Source: an uncultured Candidatus Berkelbacteria bacterium
GTDB lineage: Bacteria > Patescibacteriota > UBA1384 > 2-12-FULL-50-11
Reading direction: 5' to 3'
Assembly: GCA_903839975.1 (NCBI GenBank)
Contig: CAIMEH010000023.1
Location: 1-42,717, forward strand
Length of the DNA: 42,717 bases
The position numbers were made by a program, and so were the translations under genes. Below the pieces are notes generated by a model that worked only from the letters and a program-made list of their open reading frames with translations, had not been told where the DNA came from and did no database searches. Of the stretch, positions 17,257 through 28,759 are shown piece after piece. Position 1 is the first letter of the stretch. Each line of letters begins with the position of its first letter.

Positions 17257-18480
17257 ATGAAGTACAGCCAATTTTACGCCCCAACCAAGAAAGATGTCGC
17301 CAAAACCGACAGCATTAATGCCTACCTTTTAACCAAGGCAGGCTATGTCTCGCAGGTTGCGGCTGGTGTTTACGCTTTACTGCCGCTCGGTTTGCGCTCG
17401 ATAAAAAAGATTGAACAGATTGTTCGCGAAGAGATGGACGCTATCGGCGGTAACGAGGTTTCTTTTACTGCCTTGCAGAGCGAAAAACTTTGGCAAGATT
17501 CCGGCCGCTGGGACGATGAGAATTTCAGAAGCATCCTTTATAAAGACCAAGAATCAGGTATGACATTGGCACCAACCCATGAAGAGCCGATGGTAGTGGC
17601 TGTGAAAGAGGCAATTCAGTCTTACCGCGACTTGCCAGTGCTTTTATACCAGTTCCAGACTAAATTCCGCAAAGAACTAAGGCCAAAATCTGGGTTGCTG
17701 CGTGGTCGCGAATTTCGCATGAAAGATTTGTACAGTTTTCACTTGAACGACGAAGACCATCAGAAATTTTACGAGATAATTGCCGGTGCTTACACCAAGT
17801 CCTACGACAGAATTGGTCTTGAATCATACCGAGTGAAAGCTAGCGGCGGTTTCTTCACTAAGCAATTCTCCGACGAGTTTCAGGTAATTTGCGAGACCGG
17901 TGAAGACGAAATTTTAGTTAACCACGACAAAAAAACAGGTTACAACAAAGAAGTTGAAGATCAGATTCCAGCGAGCGAGAAAGATAAACTCGAACGGGTT
18001 AAGGGTATCGAAGTTGGTAATATTTTCCACCTGGAAACTAAGTATTCCAAGCCGCTTGGCCTAGAAGTTTTGGACGAAAAAGGTGAGCGCCAAACAGTAA
18101 TTATGGGTAGCTACGGCATCGGAATCAGTCGACTTTTGGGAACTTTAGCTGAAGTGTTTAACGATGAGAACGGACTTAAGATGCCAAAACAGGTGGCACC
18201 GTTCCATATTTATATAATTGATATGACCGATACCGGCAAGGGCGAAGAGCTGGCTGAACTGTTGGAAAAAGAAGGATACGAAGTTTTGCTAGACGACCGC
18301 GAGACATCAAACGGTGGCAAAATGGTTGATGCCGATCTGTTGGGTATGCCAATTCGCCTGGTTTACAGCAAGAAAACAGCCGAAGCCGATTCGATTGAAG
18401 TTAAGGTCCGAGAGACAGGTGAAGTGAGCTTGGTTAAGGAAAAAGATTTGTTAAATCACCTCAAGAAATTGCTCTCTTGA
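17257..18480 (+). CDS. proS: Prolyl-tRNA synthetase (short form)
   Basis: QVAAGVYALLPLGLRSIKKIEQIVREEMDAIGG; LRPKSGLLRGREFRMKDLYSFH. Confidence 0.94.
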   Translation: MKYSQFYAPTKKDVAKTDSINAYLLTKAGYVSQVAAGVYALLPLGLRSIKKIEQIVREEMDAIGGNEVSFTALQSEKLWQDSGRWDDENFRSILYKDQESGMTLAPTHEEPMVVAVKEAIQSYRDLPVLLYQFQTKFRKELRPKSGLLRGREFRMKDLYSFHLNDEDHQKFYEIIAGAYTKSYDRIGLESYRVKASGGFFTKQFSDEFQVICETGEDEILVNHDKKTGYNKEVEDQIPASEKDKLERVKGIEVGNIFHLETKYSKPLGLEVLDEKGERQTVIMGSYGIGISRLLGTLAEVFNDENGLKMPKQVAPFHIYIIDMTDTGKGEELAELLEKEGYEVLLDDRETSNGGKMVDADLLGMPIRLVYSKKTAEADSIEVKVRETGEVSLVKEKDLLNHLKKLLS

Positions 18481-18579
18481 CGAAACTGTTATTCACCTGT
18501 TACGCTCGGGGTATATAAGTGGCCCAAAAGGGCGCCCTTTTCCGCATCCGGAATTGGGGTAAGTAAATAGGAGGTCCAT

Positions 18580-18702
18580 ATGGAACCAGAAGAGAAAAAA
18601 GACGATATGCCAGTAGTTGAAGGCGAAGAGACACCAGCAGAAGTTAAGCCAGAGGGTGAAGAAACACCAGAGGCACCTGTAGAGGAAACTCCAGCAGTCT
18701 AA
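18580..18702 (+). CDS. Small acidic E/P-rich protein (40 aa)
   Basis: MEPEEKKDDMPVVEGEETPAEVKPEGEETPEAPVEETPAV*; SD aggagg upstream, terminator downstream; below ORF-track cutoff. Confidence 0.7.
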   Translation: MEPEEKKDDMPVVEGEETPAEVKPEGEETPEAPVEETPAV

Positions 18703-18722
18703 TATCCTTTAGGATTTAAAAG

Positions 18723-18740
18723 AGACCCGTTCGCGGGTCT
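18723..18740 (+). terminator. Rho-independent terminator
   Basis: agacccg-ttcg-cgggtct followed by ttttttgtt. Confidence 0.85.
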
Positions 18741-18774
18741 TTTTTGTTAAGGCAAAAAAAGTTACGGTAATAAT

Positions 18775-19554
18775 ATGACCAAACTAATTGTTGGCAACTG
18801 GAAGATGTACCCGACACTATCAGATTCTATGGTTATGGCAGCTACCTTCAAGGGAAGCCTGGAGGATATTAAGGGTGTTGAAGTCGTTATCGCTCCACCA
18901 ACCAGTTGGATTGTTAGTATTGCCGAAGAGTGGCATCACAAGCTACCACATCTCAAATTAGCGGCTCAGAACGTCTGGGCAGAGGATCAAGGTGCCTACA
19001 CCGGTGAAGTCTCGGCCTACATGCTAAAAAATATTATTCAGTACGCCATCATCGGCCATTCCGAGCGCCGTTCGTATAACAAAGAAGATAACGAGTTGAT
19101 TTCCAAGAAGGCCCATGCTTGCTTGAAGTGGGGAATTAAACCAATAATCTGTGTTGGTGAACGTAAAAAAGTCTTGCACGAGGACGGCACGCTAGATGAA
19201 AACGAGTGGCAGAAATTATCAGATCAGTTAACCGACGCACTCGAAGGAATTAGTAAGGAAAAAGTTGCTGACGTAACTATTGCCTACGAACCTGTTTGGG
19301 CGATTGGCTCCGGCAATCCTGCAAAGCCAGATTATGCCGTGGCTATAATTGAAAGACTAAAGGAAAAGGTCGTGGAAAAATTTGGTCGCGAGATCGGATT
19401 CAACTTGAGGTTTCTGTACGGTGGCAGCGTTAGCGCCAGTAACGTGGTTGATTATCTGCGTTATCCTGAAATCGCTGGCTTGCTGGTTGGAAGCGCCTCG
19501 GTGAAAGCAAAAGACTTTATTCTAATCTGTAAACACGCAGCCGAGGTGGCTTAG
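18775..19554 (+). CDS. tpiA: Triosephosphate isomerase
   Basis: LIVGNWKMYPT, IIGHSERR, AYEPVWAIGSG, LYGGSV. Confidence 0.96.
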   Translation: MTKLIVGNWKMYPTLSDSMVMAATFKGSLEDIKGVEVVIAPPTSWIVSIAEEWHHKLPHLKLAAQNVWAEDQGAYTGEVSAYMLKNIIQYAIIGHSERRSYNKEDNELISKKAHACLKWGIKPIICVGERKKVLHEDGTLDENEWQKLSDQLTDALEGISKEKVADVTIAYEPVWAIGSGNPAKPDYAVAIIERLKEKVVEKFGREIGFNLRFLYGGSVSASNVVDYLRYPEIAGLLVGSASVKAKDFILICKHAAEVA

Positions 19555-19555
19555 T

Positions 19556-20533
19556 ATGAGTAAGGTGACTGTTGTAGGCAATACGGTTGTCGACATTCTT
19601 TTTGACTTGCCGCGGAAATATCTGCACCGTGAACTGCACGGCGAAGCCCTAGCTTTGCCTTTTGGCAGTAAGCTGCCAGCAGATTCTTACGTCATTGAAG
19701 CTGGTGGATCTGGCGCAAACGTGGCTGTCGGGCTGAAAAGATTAGGCTTAACGACTAAATTTATCTCCGGTGTTAGTAACGACACGCTTGGCGATTACCT
19801 AAAAAGCAGACTAGGCAAGGAAGAATTAGATCTATCGCTGACAACCGACAAAGATCCGACGCCGCTCTCGATTGTTCTGCGAGTTGGCTCAGATCGAACA
19901 ATTATTACTGCTCACGCTCGTAATTACGATTATCTGAAACAAGAACTACCTACTTTCGGCTGGATTCACGTTGGTCCACTTTCTGAAACCGAGGATAACT
20001 TTTACCAAAAATTATTAAGTCATGCCGTCAAAAATGATTTATCTTACAGCTTAAATCCGAGTATCGACGCCATCAACGAACGCGGCCGCAATTTTATTAC
20101 ATTACTTCGAACAGCTAAAGTGCTGTTTGTAAACCTGGAAGAAGGTATTCGCCTATCACGGCTTACCGCTAAGAGCGAGCCGAAAGATATTTTAGTGGCG
20201 CTGCATAGGCTTGGGCCAACAATCGTTTGTTTAACAGCGGGCGATAAGGGTGCGTACGTTTACGACGGCGAAACAATCCTGAATGCTCGGGCTCTAATGC
20301 ATCATTTCGATGAAGTTGACGCTACCGGCGCTGGCGACTCGTTTACGGCTGCATTCTTGGCTTCATATATCGAATCAAAGCAAGACGGGCGAGAACGTCT
20401 GGATGAGGCCTTGCGGTACGGCATCGTCAACTCGGCTTCGGTGGTGGCCCACGTCGGGGCGCAGCCAGGCTTGCTGACAGCTGATAAGATAGTAAAGGAC
20501 CTGAAAGCTGTAACCGTGAAAGGACTTGCCTAA
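19556..20533 (+). CDS. PfkB-family sugar/nucleoside kinase
   Basis: EAGGSGANVAVGLKRLG...DATGAGDSFTAAFLASY. Confidence 0.9.
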   Translation: MSKVTVVGNTVVDILFDLPRKYLHRELHGEALALPFGSKLPADSYVIEAGGSGANVAVGLKRLGLTTKFISGVSNDTLGDYLKSRLGKEELDLSLTTDKDPTPLSIVLRVGSDRTIITAHARNYDYLKQELPTFGWIHVGPLSETEDNFYQKLLSHAVKNDLSYSLNPSIDAINERGRNFITLLRTAKVLFVNLEEGIRLSRLTAKSEPKDILVALHRLGPTIVCLTAGDKGAYVYDGETILNARALMHHFDEVDATGAGDSFTAAFLASYIESKQDGRERLDEALRYGIVNSASVVAHVGAQPGLLTADKIVKDLKAVTVKGLA

Positions 20534-21483
20534 TGCGACACCGAATTGTACTGGTTGGAAACTCGCCGCTGATGTATTTTTTGGCCAAGATCTTAGATAA
20601 AGACGTGGCCAATCAGGTGCACTACTCGGTTATCTGGCTAACTGACGATAACTTACGGCCAGAACTTTTTGACAAGCGTTTCAAAGGTGAATCGCGGGAA
20701 AAAGTAGAGCTTGACCATGTGAAATTGGTTAAGGCGACGATAAAAAGCTTAAGTTTGCGCGACAAAAGAATCCTGACGGCCAAAGGCGAGATCGGTTATG
20801 ACTTTCTCTGTACTGACCAGGCGGCAAGTTATACCAACGCCGAGCTGAAAACTATCAAGAAAGCTGTCGACCAGTTGGCGATGGCCGTTCAAGGTCAGCT
20901 GAATTTAGGTAAGAAAGCTTCGGCTCAGATTTATTGCAAAGGCGAAGGCGCTGAAGTGGTGCAGCTAGCCTGTTCAATTAAACATTTTTTACAGACCGAA
21001 CATAGAACGGCGCAGCAACATATTGAATTAAAGCTTGAGGAAGCAGTTGATCCGTCGGTGGGCGAGTTCTTGCGCAAGTACAGTGTTAGTCCAGAGAAGT
21101 GCAGTAGCGTTGTTGGCAAGATGACCATTGAGGCGCCACAACAGGTATTACCAACCTCTAAACTTCGCGGCTTGAAGGTTGGCGCAAAAGGCTATGTAAT
21201 TAACAATTCCGATCTCACAGTTCACGGCTATCCTGGCGTTTTCGTTATTGATGGTCGGGTAAGGCGCTGGCAGACGCTGCTTCGGTTCCAGAAAACAATT
21301 GCCAAAGTAGTTGCCGATAATTTAGTGGCTGCCGCCGAAAGAAAATCTACTCGATATGTGGAGCTTAGCTCCAAAGCTTACTTGCTGGAATTCGGCCAGG
21401 AGAAATATCTTCAGTTAGGCGAGTTGGAAACTGGTGGCGTTAGGGCAACGATTGTTCGAGGTCTTGAAACAAGAACTACTTAG
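20533..21483 (+). CDS. Divergent FAD/NAD(P)-binding oxidoreductase-like (NDH-2-like) protein
   Basis: N-terminal RIVLVGNSPL; C-terminal GLKVGAKGYVINNSDLTVHGYPGVFVIDGR. Confidence 0.5.
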   Translation: MRHRIVLVGNSPLMYFLAKILDKDVANQVHYSVIWLTDDNLRPELFDKRFKGESREKVELDHVKLVKATIKSLSLRDKRILTAKGEIGYDFLCTDQAASYTNAELKTIKKAVDQLAMAVQGQLNLGKKASAQIYCKGEGAEVVQLACSIKHFLQTEHRTAQQHIELKLEEAVDPSVGEFLRKYSVSPEKCSSVVGKMTIEAPQQVLPTSKLRGLKVGAKGYVINNSDLTVHGYPGVFVIDGRVRRWQTLLRFQKTIAKVVADNLVAAAERKSTRYVELSSKAYLLEFGQEKYLQLGELETGGVRATIVRGLETRTT

Positions 21484-22435
21484 CAGCGATATCGCTTACT
21501 TTCTTAAATTTGTAGAAGATTCCCAGTATCAGCGATAATCCACCGGCCGACAGAGTAATAATGCTCAAATTGCCAAGAATAGTTTTCATAATATCTAATA
21601 CGGCGGCGACCAAATCTGTTATGGCGCCGGCGGTGGCTTGGTTCATGGTTGTGAGCGAGTCGGAGATAGTTCGGCCCAGCCAATCCCAGCCGATGTAGCT
21701 AAAACCAACCTCAAGCAATCCGGCAAGTAAGAAGATAAAGGCCAGCGACAGGAAAGCTCTTGAGCGGAATATTAAGAGATATAACAGGATAAAGCCGAAG
21801 GTGGCTGCCCAGATAAGTTCGATAATTTTAACGCCTTCGGTAACGTAACCTCGCTGTTTGACCAGGCCGTCATTTGGTTGCGATAAGGTCCAACTGTCTG
21901 GCAGCTGGTTGGCGACGCTGGCGGCCTGCTGAGCGAATAAGGTATTAACCTGAGTGGAGAGAATGTTGTTGGTCGGCAGTTGGCAAGCTGGAATGCCATT
22001 TGTTGCTTGCCAGCCCTTGAGTTGAGTGGTTTTACAGGTTGGTTCAGAAGCATATTGAGCTACCATGGCGTTGGTAATGGCGGTCTGGAGGTTTGTTTTT
22101 ATGGTTGCCAACGGGTAGGTGAAATTCAATGAATCGGAACGGCTGGTTAGATAGCCGGTATATGTGTCGGTCACTTTGGTTTCTATATCGTAGAAAGTGT
22201 TGGCATCGATTGTCGTTGTTACGATATCTTTAATCTCGGCATCGGTGAAAGGAATATTTTTCTTGGCGTCTGTTGGCAGTAAGCTGCCAAGCTCGCCGGA
22301 AAGCCTTTCGTAAAGGCGAACATCACGAGATTGAGTGCCGATAAAGCCCGGTCGCTGAACCTGATATACTGCAAAGCCAATTGAAGAAAACAAAACCAGC
22401 CAAGCTAGAAAGAAGTTAAAGATGGCCTTGATCAT
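21476..22435 (-). CDS. Hypothetical membrane protein
   Basis: N-terminal TM segment, large extracytoplasmic region, several C-terminal TM segments. Confidence 0.75.
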   Translation of the reverse strand: MIKAIFNFFLAWLVLFSSIGFAVYQVQRPGFIGTQSRDVRLYERLSGELGSLLPTDAKKNIPFTDAEIKDIVTTTIDANTFYDIETKVTDTYTGYLTSRSDSLNFTYPLATIKTNLQTAITNAMVAQYASEPTCKTTQLKGWQATNGIPACQLPTNNILSTQVNTLFAQQAASVANQLPDSWTLSQPNDGLVKQRGYVTEGVKIIELIWAATFGFILLYLLIFRSRAFLSLAFIFLLAGLLEVGFSYIGWDWLGRTISDSLTTMNQATAGAITDLVAAVLDIMKTILGNLSIITLSAGGLSLILGIFYKFKKVSDIAAK

Positions 22436-22487
22436 GTATCCATAATAGCAGAAGCATTAAGTGGCAAGCATATGGTAAAGTAAATAC

Positions 22488-23591
22488 ATGAAGTCAATTG
22501 AAGAGGCGGCGCTATCTGGTAAAAAAGTCTTGGTTCGGGTTGATCTGAATGTGCCATTAGAAGATGGCAAGATTCGTGACACATATAGATTGCAGGCAGT
22601 TATCCCAACATTAGAATTCCTGACCAACAGAGGGGCGAAAGTTATTTTGATGTCCCACTTGGGTCGCCCGATGGGAATTATTGAGCCAGCCGAGAGTCTA
22701 AAACCAGTTTACGAAGAACTCTCAAAACTTATCGATAAGCCTGTTATTTTTGCACCAGAGCTCTTTGGCGATGCCACCAAGAAATTGGTGGATGATTTGC
22801 AGGAGGGTCAGATTCTGGGCTTGGAAAACCTGAGATTCGATAAGGCTGAGGATGACAACTCCCGAACCTTTGCCCAGAAGTTAGCGGCCTACGGTGACGT
22901 TTACGTTAACGACGCTTTCAGTGTCTCGCACCGAGAAGCCGCATCGTTAGTAGCAATAACCGAATTTTTGCCGTCATACGCTGGGTTATTGCTTGAGCGC
23001 GAATACCACATTCTAACTAATTTGCTTCGCCATCCGGCCGATCCGTTTGTGGTGGTTATTGGTGGAGCCAAGATCGAAGACAAGCTACCAGTTATTAAAC
23101 GTTTACTCGATAAAGCCGACCGTATTCTGCTTGGCGGTGGCGTGGCCAGTACCTTTCTCGCTTCCCAAGGAGTTGATGTTAAAAAATCACTAATCAATAA
23201 GGATTTATTAGACGAAGCCAAAGACATCTTTAAGCGCGGACGTGGGCGAATTCTGTTGCCGACAGATTATGTCTGGGACGGCGACGCTATTGTCGATATC
23301 GGCATTAAAACGCAGCTACAATACAAACGTTATCTGTCGTCAGCTAACACTATTTTCTGGAACGGTAATATGGGTAAAAGTGAGATCGCTAAGTTCGCCG
23401 ATGGTTCGGCGGCGATAGCCCAAGAGATGGTTAACTCTGGTGCCACAACTATTATTGCTGGCGGCAACACTATAGATCTCTGTAATAGCCTAAAACTGCT
23501 CAAGAAGATGTCGTTTGTCTCTTCTGGTGGCGGAGCCACGCTTTCCTTACTCTCCGGCGAAAAAATGCCGGGTATTGAAGCATTGAAATAG
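22488..23591 (+). CDS. pgk: Phosphoglycerate kinase
   Basis: VLVRVDLNVPLEDGKIRDTYRL; LMSHLGRP; GGAKIEDKLPVI. Confidence 0.96.
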   Translation: MKSIEEAALSGKKVLVRVDLNVPLEDGKIRDTYRLQAVIPTLEFLTNRGAKVILMSHLGRPMGIIEPAESLKPVYEELSKLIDKPVIFAPELFGDATKKLVDDLQEGQILGLENLRFDKAEDDNSRTFAQKLAAYGDVYVNDAFSVSHREAASLVAITEFLPSYAGLLLEREYHILTNLLRHPADPFVVVIGGAKIEDKLPVIKRLLDKADRILLGGGVASTFLASQGVDVKKSLINKDLLDEAKDIFKRGRGRILLPTDYVWDGDAIVDIGIKTQLQYKRYLSSANTIFWNGNMGKSEIAKFADGSAAIAQEMVNSGATTIIAGGNTIDLCNSLKLLKKMSFVSSGGGATLSLLSGEKMPGIEALK

Positions 23592-23629
23592 GGTTCACTC
23601 TGGTTTGATTTTCAGGTAGAATTGAGTTC

Positions 23630-24817
23630 ATGGAAATTACTCACAAACACCTCCCAAATAGTCGTATGCAATACACCGCCGAGCTCTCGGCGCTAGAAGT
23701 TGACGAATATTACGCTCGCGCACTTTCAGCATTAGCCAAAGAAATTAAAATTTCTGGTTTTCGTCCCGGTAAAGCTCCAGCCAATTTGGTTCGCGATAAT
23801 ATCAAAACAGAAGCACTGCGCGAAGAAGCTTATACATTGGCTGTTCAAGGAACTTGGTCGGGAATTATAAAAGATTTAGAACATGGACCAATCCAGGATC
23901 CCGAGGTTGGCGTAGCTGATTTTATCGAAAACAAACCGGCTAAGATTGAGTTTGAATTCGATATTCGCCCAGAAGTTACTTTAAAAAATGTCGACAAGAT
24001 TAAAATAAATGACATTAAAAAAGATCCAATCGACGATGCGCAGATTGACGATGTTCTTAATACTTTGCGCAAAGCTCATGCTAAAACCGTTATTACCTTG
24101 GATAAATCTAAAAAAGGCGATAAAGTCGAGGTCGATTTTGTCGGTAGCCTTAAGGGCGTAACTAAAGACAAACTTACCAGCAAACACTTCCCGGTCGTGA
24201 TCGGTGAAGATTCCGTTATTCCTGGTTTTGCCGAAGAGCTTATAGGTTTGAAGAAAAACGACATCAAAAAGTTCAGCTTAGATTTTCCAAAAGATCATTT
24301 CGATAAAGAATTAGCCGGGCAGAAAATAGATTTTGATGTGACGGTTGAAGAAGTTTATAACGTAGAGCTTCCTGAAATCGATGACAAACTAGCCCATAGT
24401 TTCGGTCACGACAAAGTTGAGCAGCTAAAAGCCGCTGTCAAAGAGGACTTGGAACATCGCGCCGAGGAGGAAAAATTCTATCAGTACAAAGCCTCGTGGT
24501 TGGCTGAGTTCGAGAAGTGCGTCAAAACCGAACTGCCAATAAGTCTAGTCGAAGCCGAAGTTGAGCGTGCCAAAGGATCGTGGGAAGAATTTTTGGAGCG
24601 TCGTAACCTGAAAGCCGACGAATGGCTGGCTCGCCAGAAGACAACTTTGGAAGAAATGGAAAAGGACTGGAAAAAGGCCGCCACCGCTTCCGTCACCATC
24701 GGCCTTGGTTTGGCTAAATTAGCCACAGAGAAGAATAAGAAGCTGGAAACTAACGAAGAGTATCAACAGTTCTTGGACGACCTGGTAAAAACCACAATTA
24801 CAAAGTCCAAAAATTAA
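23630..24817 (+). CDS. tig: Trigger factor
   Basis: KISGFRPGKAPANLV; PPIase-like middle domain; C-terminal helical region. Confidence 0.92.
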   Translation: MEITHKHLPNSRMQYTAELSALEVDEYYARALSALAKEIKISGFRPGKAPANLVRDNIKTEALREEAYTLAVQGTWSGIIKDLEHGPIQDPEVGVADFIENKPAKIEFEFDIRPEVTLKNVDKIKINDIKKDPIDDAQIDDVLNTLRKAHAKTVITLDKSKKGDKVEVDFVGSLKGVTKDKLTSKHFPVVIGEDSVIPGFAEELIGLKKNDIKKFSLDFPKDHFDKELAGQKIDFDVTVEEVYNVELPEIDDKLAHSFGHDKVEQLKAAVKEDLEHRAEEEKFYQYKASWLAEFEKCVKTELPISLVEAEVERAKGSWEEFLERRNLKADEWLARQKTTLEEMEKDWKKAATASVTIGLGLAKLATEKNKKLETNEEYQQFLDDLVKTTITKSKN

Positions 24818-24840
24818 GTTAGGTTAGTTATTAACTAACT

Positions 24841-25203
24841 ATGGCAGCGATTAAATCTTTTGAAGGGCGTTTTTTCGTCAACCAAGCACAGAGAGCACAG
24901 CTTGAGGAGAAGTCCGATGCGTTTGTGGCGAAGCAGATTGTCGATTATATTCTGGCGGTGGTTGAAGTCTTGCTGGCCTTTAGATTCATTTTGGAGATAT
25001 TCAAGGTGGGGCAGTACTCGTTCATGGGCTTTATCTATTCATTGACCAATCCGCTGATGATGCCTTTTACTAGCGCCTTTAATCAGACTGCGACATCTGG
25101 GATTTGGGTTAGCTTGATTGCTGCTGCGGTTTACTCATTGGTAGCTTGGGGGATAATCAGGATGATAAAGGGCTACGCCAGTAAAACCTTCGATAGATTT
25201 TAG
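24841..25203 (+). CDS. YggT-like small membrane protein
   Basis: VEVLLAFRFILEIFKV...IYSLTNPLMMPF. Confidence 0.65.
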   Translation: MAAIKSFEGRFFVNQAQRAQLEEKSDAFVAKQIVDYILAVVEVLLAFRFILEIFKVGQYSFMGFIYSLTNPLMMPFTSAFNQTATSGIWVSLIAAAVYSLVAWGIIRMIKGYASKTFDRF

Positions 25204-25218
25204 TTAGCTTCTTTTACG

Positions 25219-25247
25219 TTGACATAATGTAAAGGGCGCTTTACACT
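25219..25247 (+). promoter_or_regulatory. clpP promoter (leaderless geometry)
   Basis: TTGACA-17 nt-TACACT, -10 ends 6 nt before ATG 25254. Confidence 0.75.
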
Positions 25248-25253
25248 CTTGAT

Positions 25254-25850
25254 ATGAATACTGAAGTTAAAAATCAGATACTGATTCCTATGGTTATTGA
25301 AAAAACCTCATATGGCGAGAGATCATATGATATTTACTCACGTCTACTGAAAGACCGAATTATTTTCTTGGGCGGTGGAATCGACGACAACGTAGCCAAT
25401 CTAGTTATGGCGCAGTTATTATTCCTGGAATCAGAGAATGACACCAAAGACATTCAGATGTATATCAACAGCCCCGGCGGCTCCGTCTCGGCTGGTTTGG
25501 CGATCTACGACACCATGAATCACGTTAAGCCAAACGTCTCCACGATTTGTATGGGTATGGCCGCATCAATGGGCGCATTTCTGCTAGCTGGAGGCGAGAA
25601 GGGCAAGCGTTTCGCGCTACCAAATTCCCGCATTATGCTTCACCAGGTTGCTGGTGGTACCGAAGGTCAGGCAACTGACATCGAGATTGAGGCCAAAGAA
25701 ATCCTTCGAATCAAGAAATTGATGAACGAGATTTTGGCCAAGAATACTGGTCAGAAGTTTGATAAAGTTGATCGCGATACTGAACGTAACTTTTGGTTCA
25801 GCCCAACTGAAGCTAAGGACTATGGCATTATAGATAAAGTCCTGGGATAA
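25254..25850 (+). CDS. clpP: ATP-dependent Clp protease proteolytic subunit
   Basis: [44 protein letters not shown]. Confidence 0.96.
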   Translation: MNTEVKNQILIPMVIEKTSYGERSYDIYSRLLKDRIIFLGGGIDDNVANLVMAQLLFLESENDTKDIQMYINSPGGSVSAGLAIYDTMNHVKPNVSTICMGMAASMGAFLLAGGEKGKRFALPNSRIMLHQVAGGTEGQATDIEIEAKEILRIKKLMNEILAKNTGQKFDKVDRDTERNFWFSPTEAKDYGIIDKVLG

Positions 25851-25865
25851 GTAGTATTTCAGTGC

Positions 25866-25895
25866 TTGACTTGTATAGGAAAAAACTGGTAGTAT
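25866..25895 (+). promoter_or_regulatory. 16S rRNA promoter
   Basis: TTGACT-18 nt-TAGTAT upstream of the rRNA leader. Confidence 0.65.
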
Positions 25896-26341
25896 TACAG
25901 AGTACTTTTGTCGCCTTAATAACAAGGCTCTCTTTCTTCGACCCCAAATTAAAGAAAGAGATGTAAGTCCATCGTTTACCAATCACGATGGCAGCAATGT
26001 TATCGTTCATAACGATAACGAAAAGCCGCGAATATTTCGCGGTTGTAAGAATGTCAGTTAATTATGAGTCTGTAAAACTTACTCGGGAGACGCAAGTCGA
26101 ACGTTTAAGTCAAAACACATACCCATTTCGGTTAAACGAGATGGTGAACATAAATTTCGCTGGAAGCGGAAGTTATTGCTTCTCTCCTCGTTAGGCTTAC
26201 GAGTTCTAACGACGAACAGTGCTGCGCACTGCGAAGCAATGATGACCGGTAATCTCTGCGCAAGTAGAGTGAGAGTTTGACGACGAGAATATTTCAACTG
26301 AAATATTCGAGGCGCAAACCTCAGAAAAATTTCAACGAAAT

Positions 26342-27797
<1,456 letters not shown>

Positions 27798-27951
27798 TAG
27801 AGGAACTAGTCTGTATTAGGTTCGCCTAATGCTTTCTAGAATCGACAATGTCTGGTTTATCCAGAGATTGAGTTGGCTAGCTACTAAGCTAGCAAAAACA
27901 AACAGCAATGTTTGAAAATTGTTCTTACAACCGCGAAGTATTTGGGAAACA

Positions 27952-27980
27952 AAAAAGACACCTGTTTGAGGTGTCTTTTT
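27952..27980 (+). terminator. Terminator after 16S rRNA (possibly bidirectional)
   Basis: agacacctgtttgaggtgtct flanked by A-tract and T-tract. Confidence 0.8.
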
Positions 27981-27989
27981 TGTATTCTG

Positions 27990-28063
27990 TGCGAGTACCT
28001 GGACTCGAACCAGGGACCTCGTCATTATCAGTGACGCGCTCTAACCAGCTGAGCTATACTCGC
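27990..28063 (-). tRNA. tRNA-Ile(GAT)
   Basis: Reverse strand GCGAGTATAGCTCAGCTGGTTAGAGCGCGTCACTGATAATGACGAGGTCCCTGGTTCGAGTCCAGGTACTCGCA; cloverleaf with loop CTGATAA. Confidence 0.95.
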
Positions 28064-28168
28064 ATAATTTTAAGGACTATTACTCATATATTTTACAGGA
28101 AAATATCGTTATCTTCCAGACTGACGTTAGCTTTTTACTCTCATATCTCGTACAATAGTTGGTAGCAA

Positions 28169-28756
28169 ATGGTTGAAGATGTAACTTCTGAAGCGCCGCA
28201 ATTATCGCGAGAAAATCTTATTAAGATAGGGGCTTTTATCTTGCTCTTCACTATTTTTGTCGTGGGAGTTTCAGCGTTAATGACTCACTACTTCAGCCCT
28301 GGGAATCAAGAGTTTGTAAAAAGATTTGTTCATAGTCGCAATGAGGCGATGTGGATCTATTTTATTTATGTCACCATCGCATGCGTAATTGTGCCGCTCC
28401 CAACCTTGCCAGCTGATGTAATCTTCCTGAAACTGGCTAATCCTGTTGCGGTTATCGGTTTAAGATTATTGGCAGATATTGCAGGTTCGAGTATCGACTT
28501 TTTCTTGGCCAGGAAATACGGCCGCCCACTTCTAAGGCGTTGGTTCTCGGATAAAAATTATAAGTTTATCGAAAGAGCTTCTGAACATGTTACTTGGCAG
28601 CAATATTTTATAGTTGCCATGATTCCATTGTTTAACACAGAGCTTCTGGCTTACGCCGGTGGTATCAGCAAGCTAAAATTTCGCCAGGTTATCGGCTCAT
28701 TAATACTAGCTGTCGGTTACCGCTTGGTTTTTGTCTATTTAGTGCTTAAGATTTAA
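28169..28756 (+). CDS. DedA/VTT-domain membrane protein
   Basis: VPLPTLPADVIFLKLANPVAVIGLRLLADIAGSSIDFFLARKYGRPLLRRW; FNTELLAYAGGISK. Confidence 0.75.
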   Translation: MVEDVTSEAPQLSRENLIKIGAFILLFTIFVVGVSALMTHYFSPGNQEFVKRFVHSRNEAMWIYFIYVTIACVIVPLPTLPADVIFLKLANPVAVIGLRLLADIAGSSIDFFLARKYGRPLLRRWFSDKNYKFIERASEHVTWQQYFIVAMIPLFNTELLAYAGGISKLKFRQVIGSLILAVGYRLVFVYLVLKI

Positions 28757-28759
28757 TTA

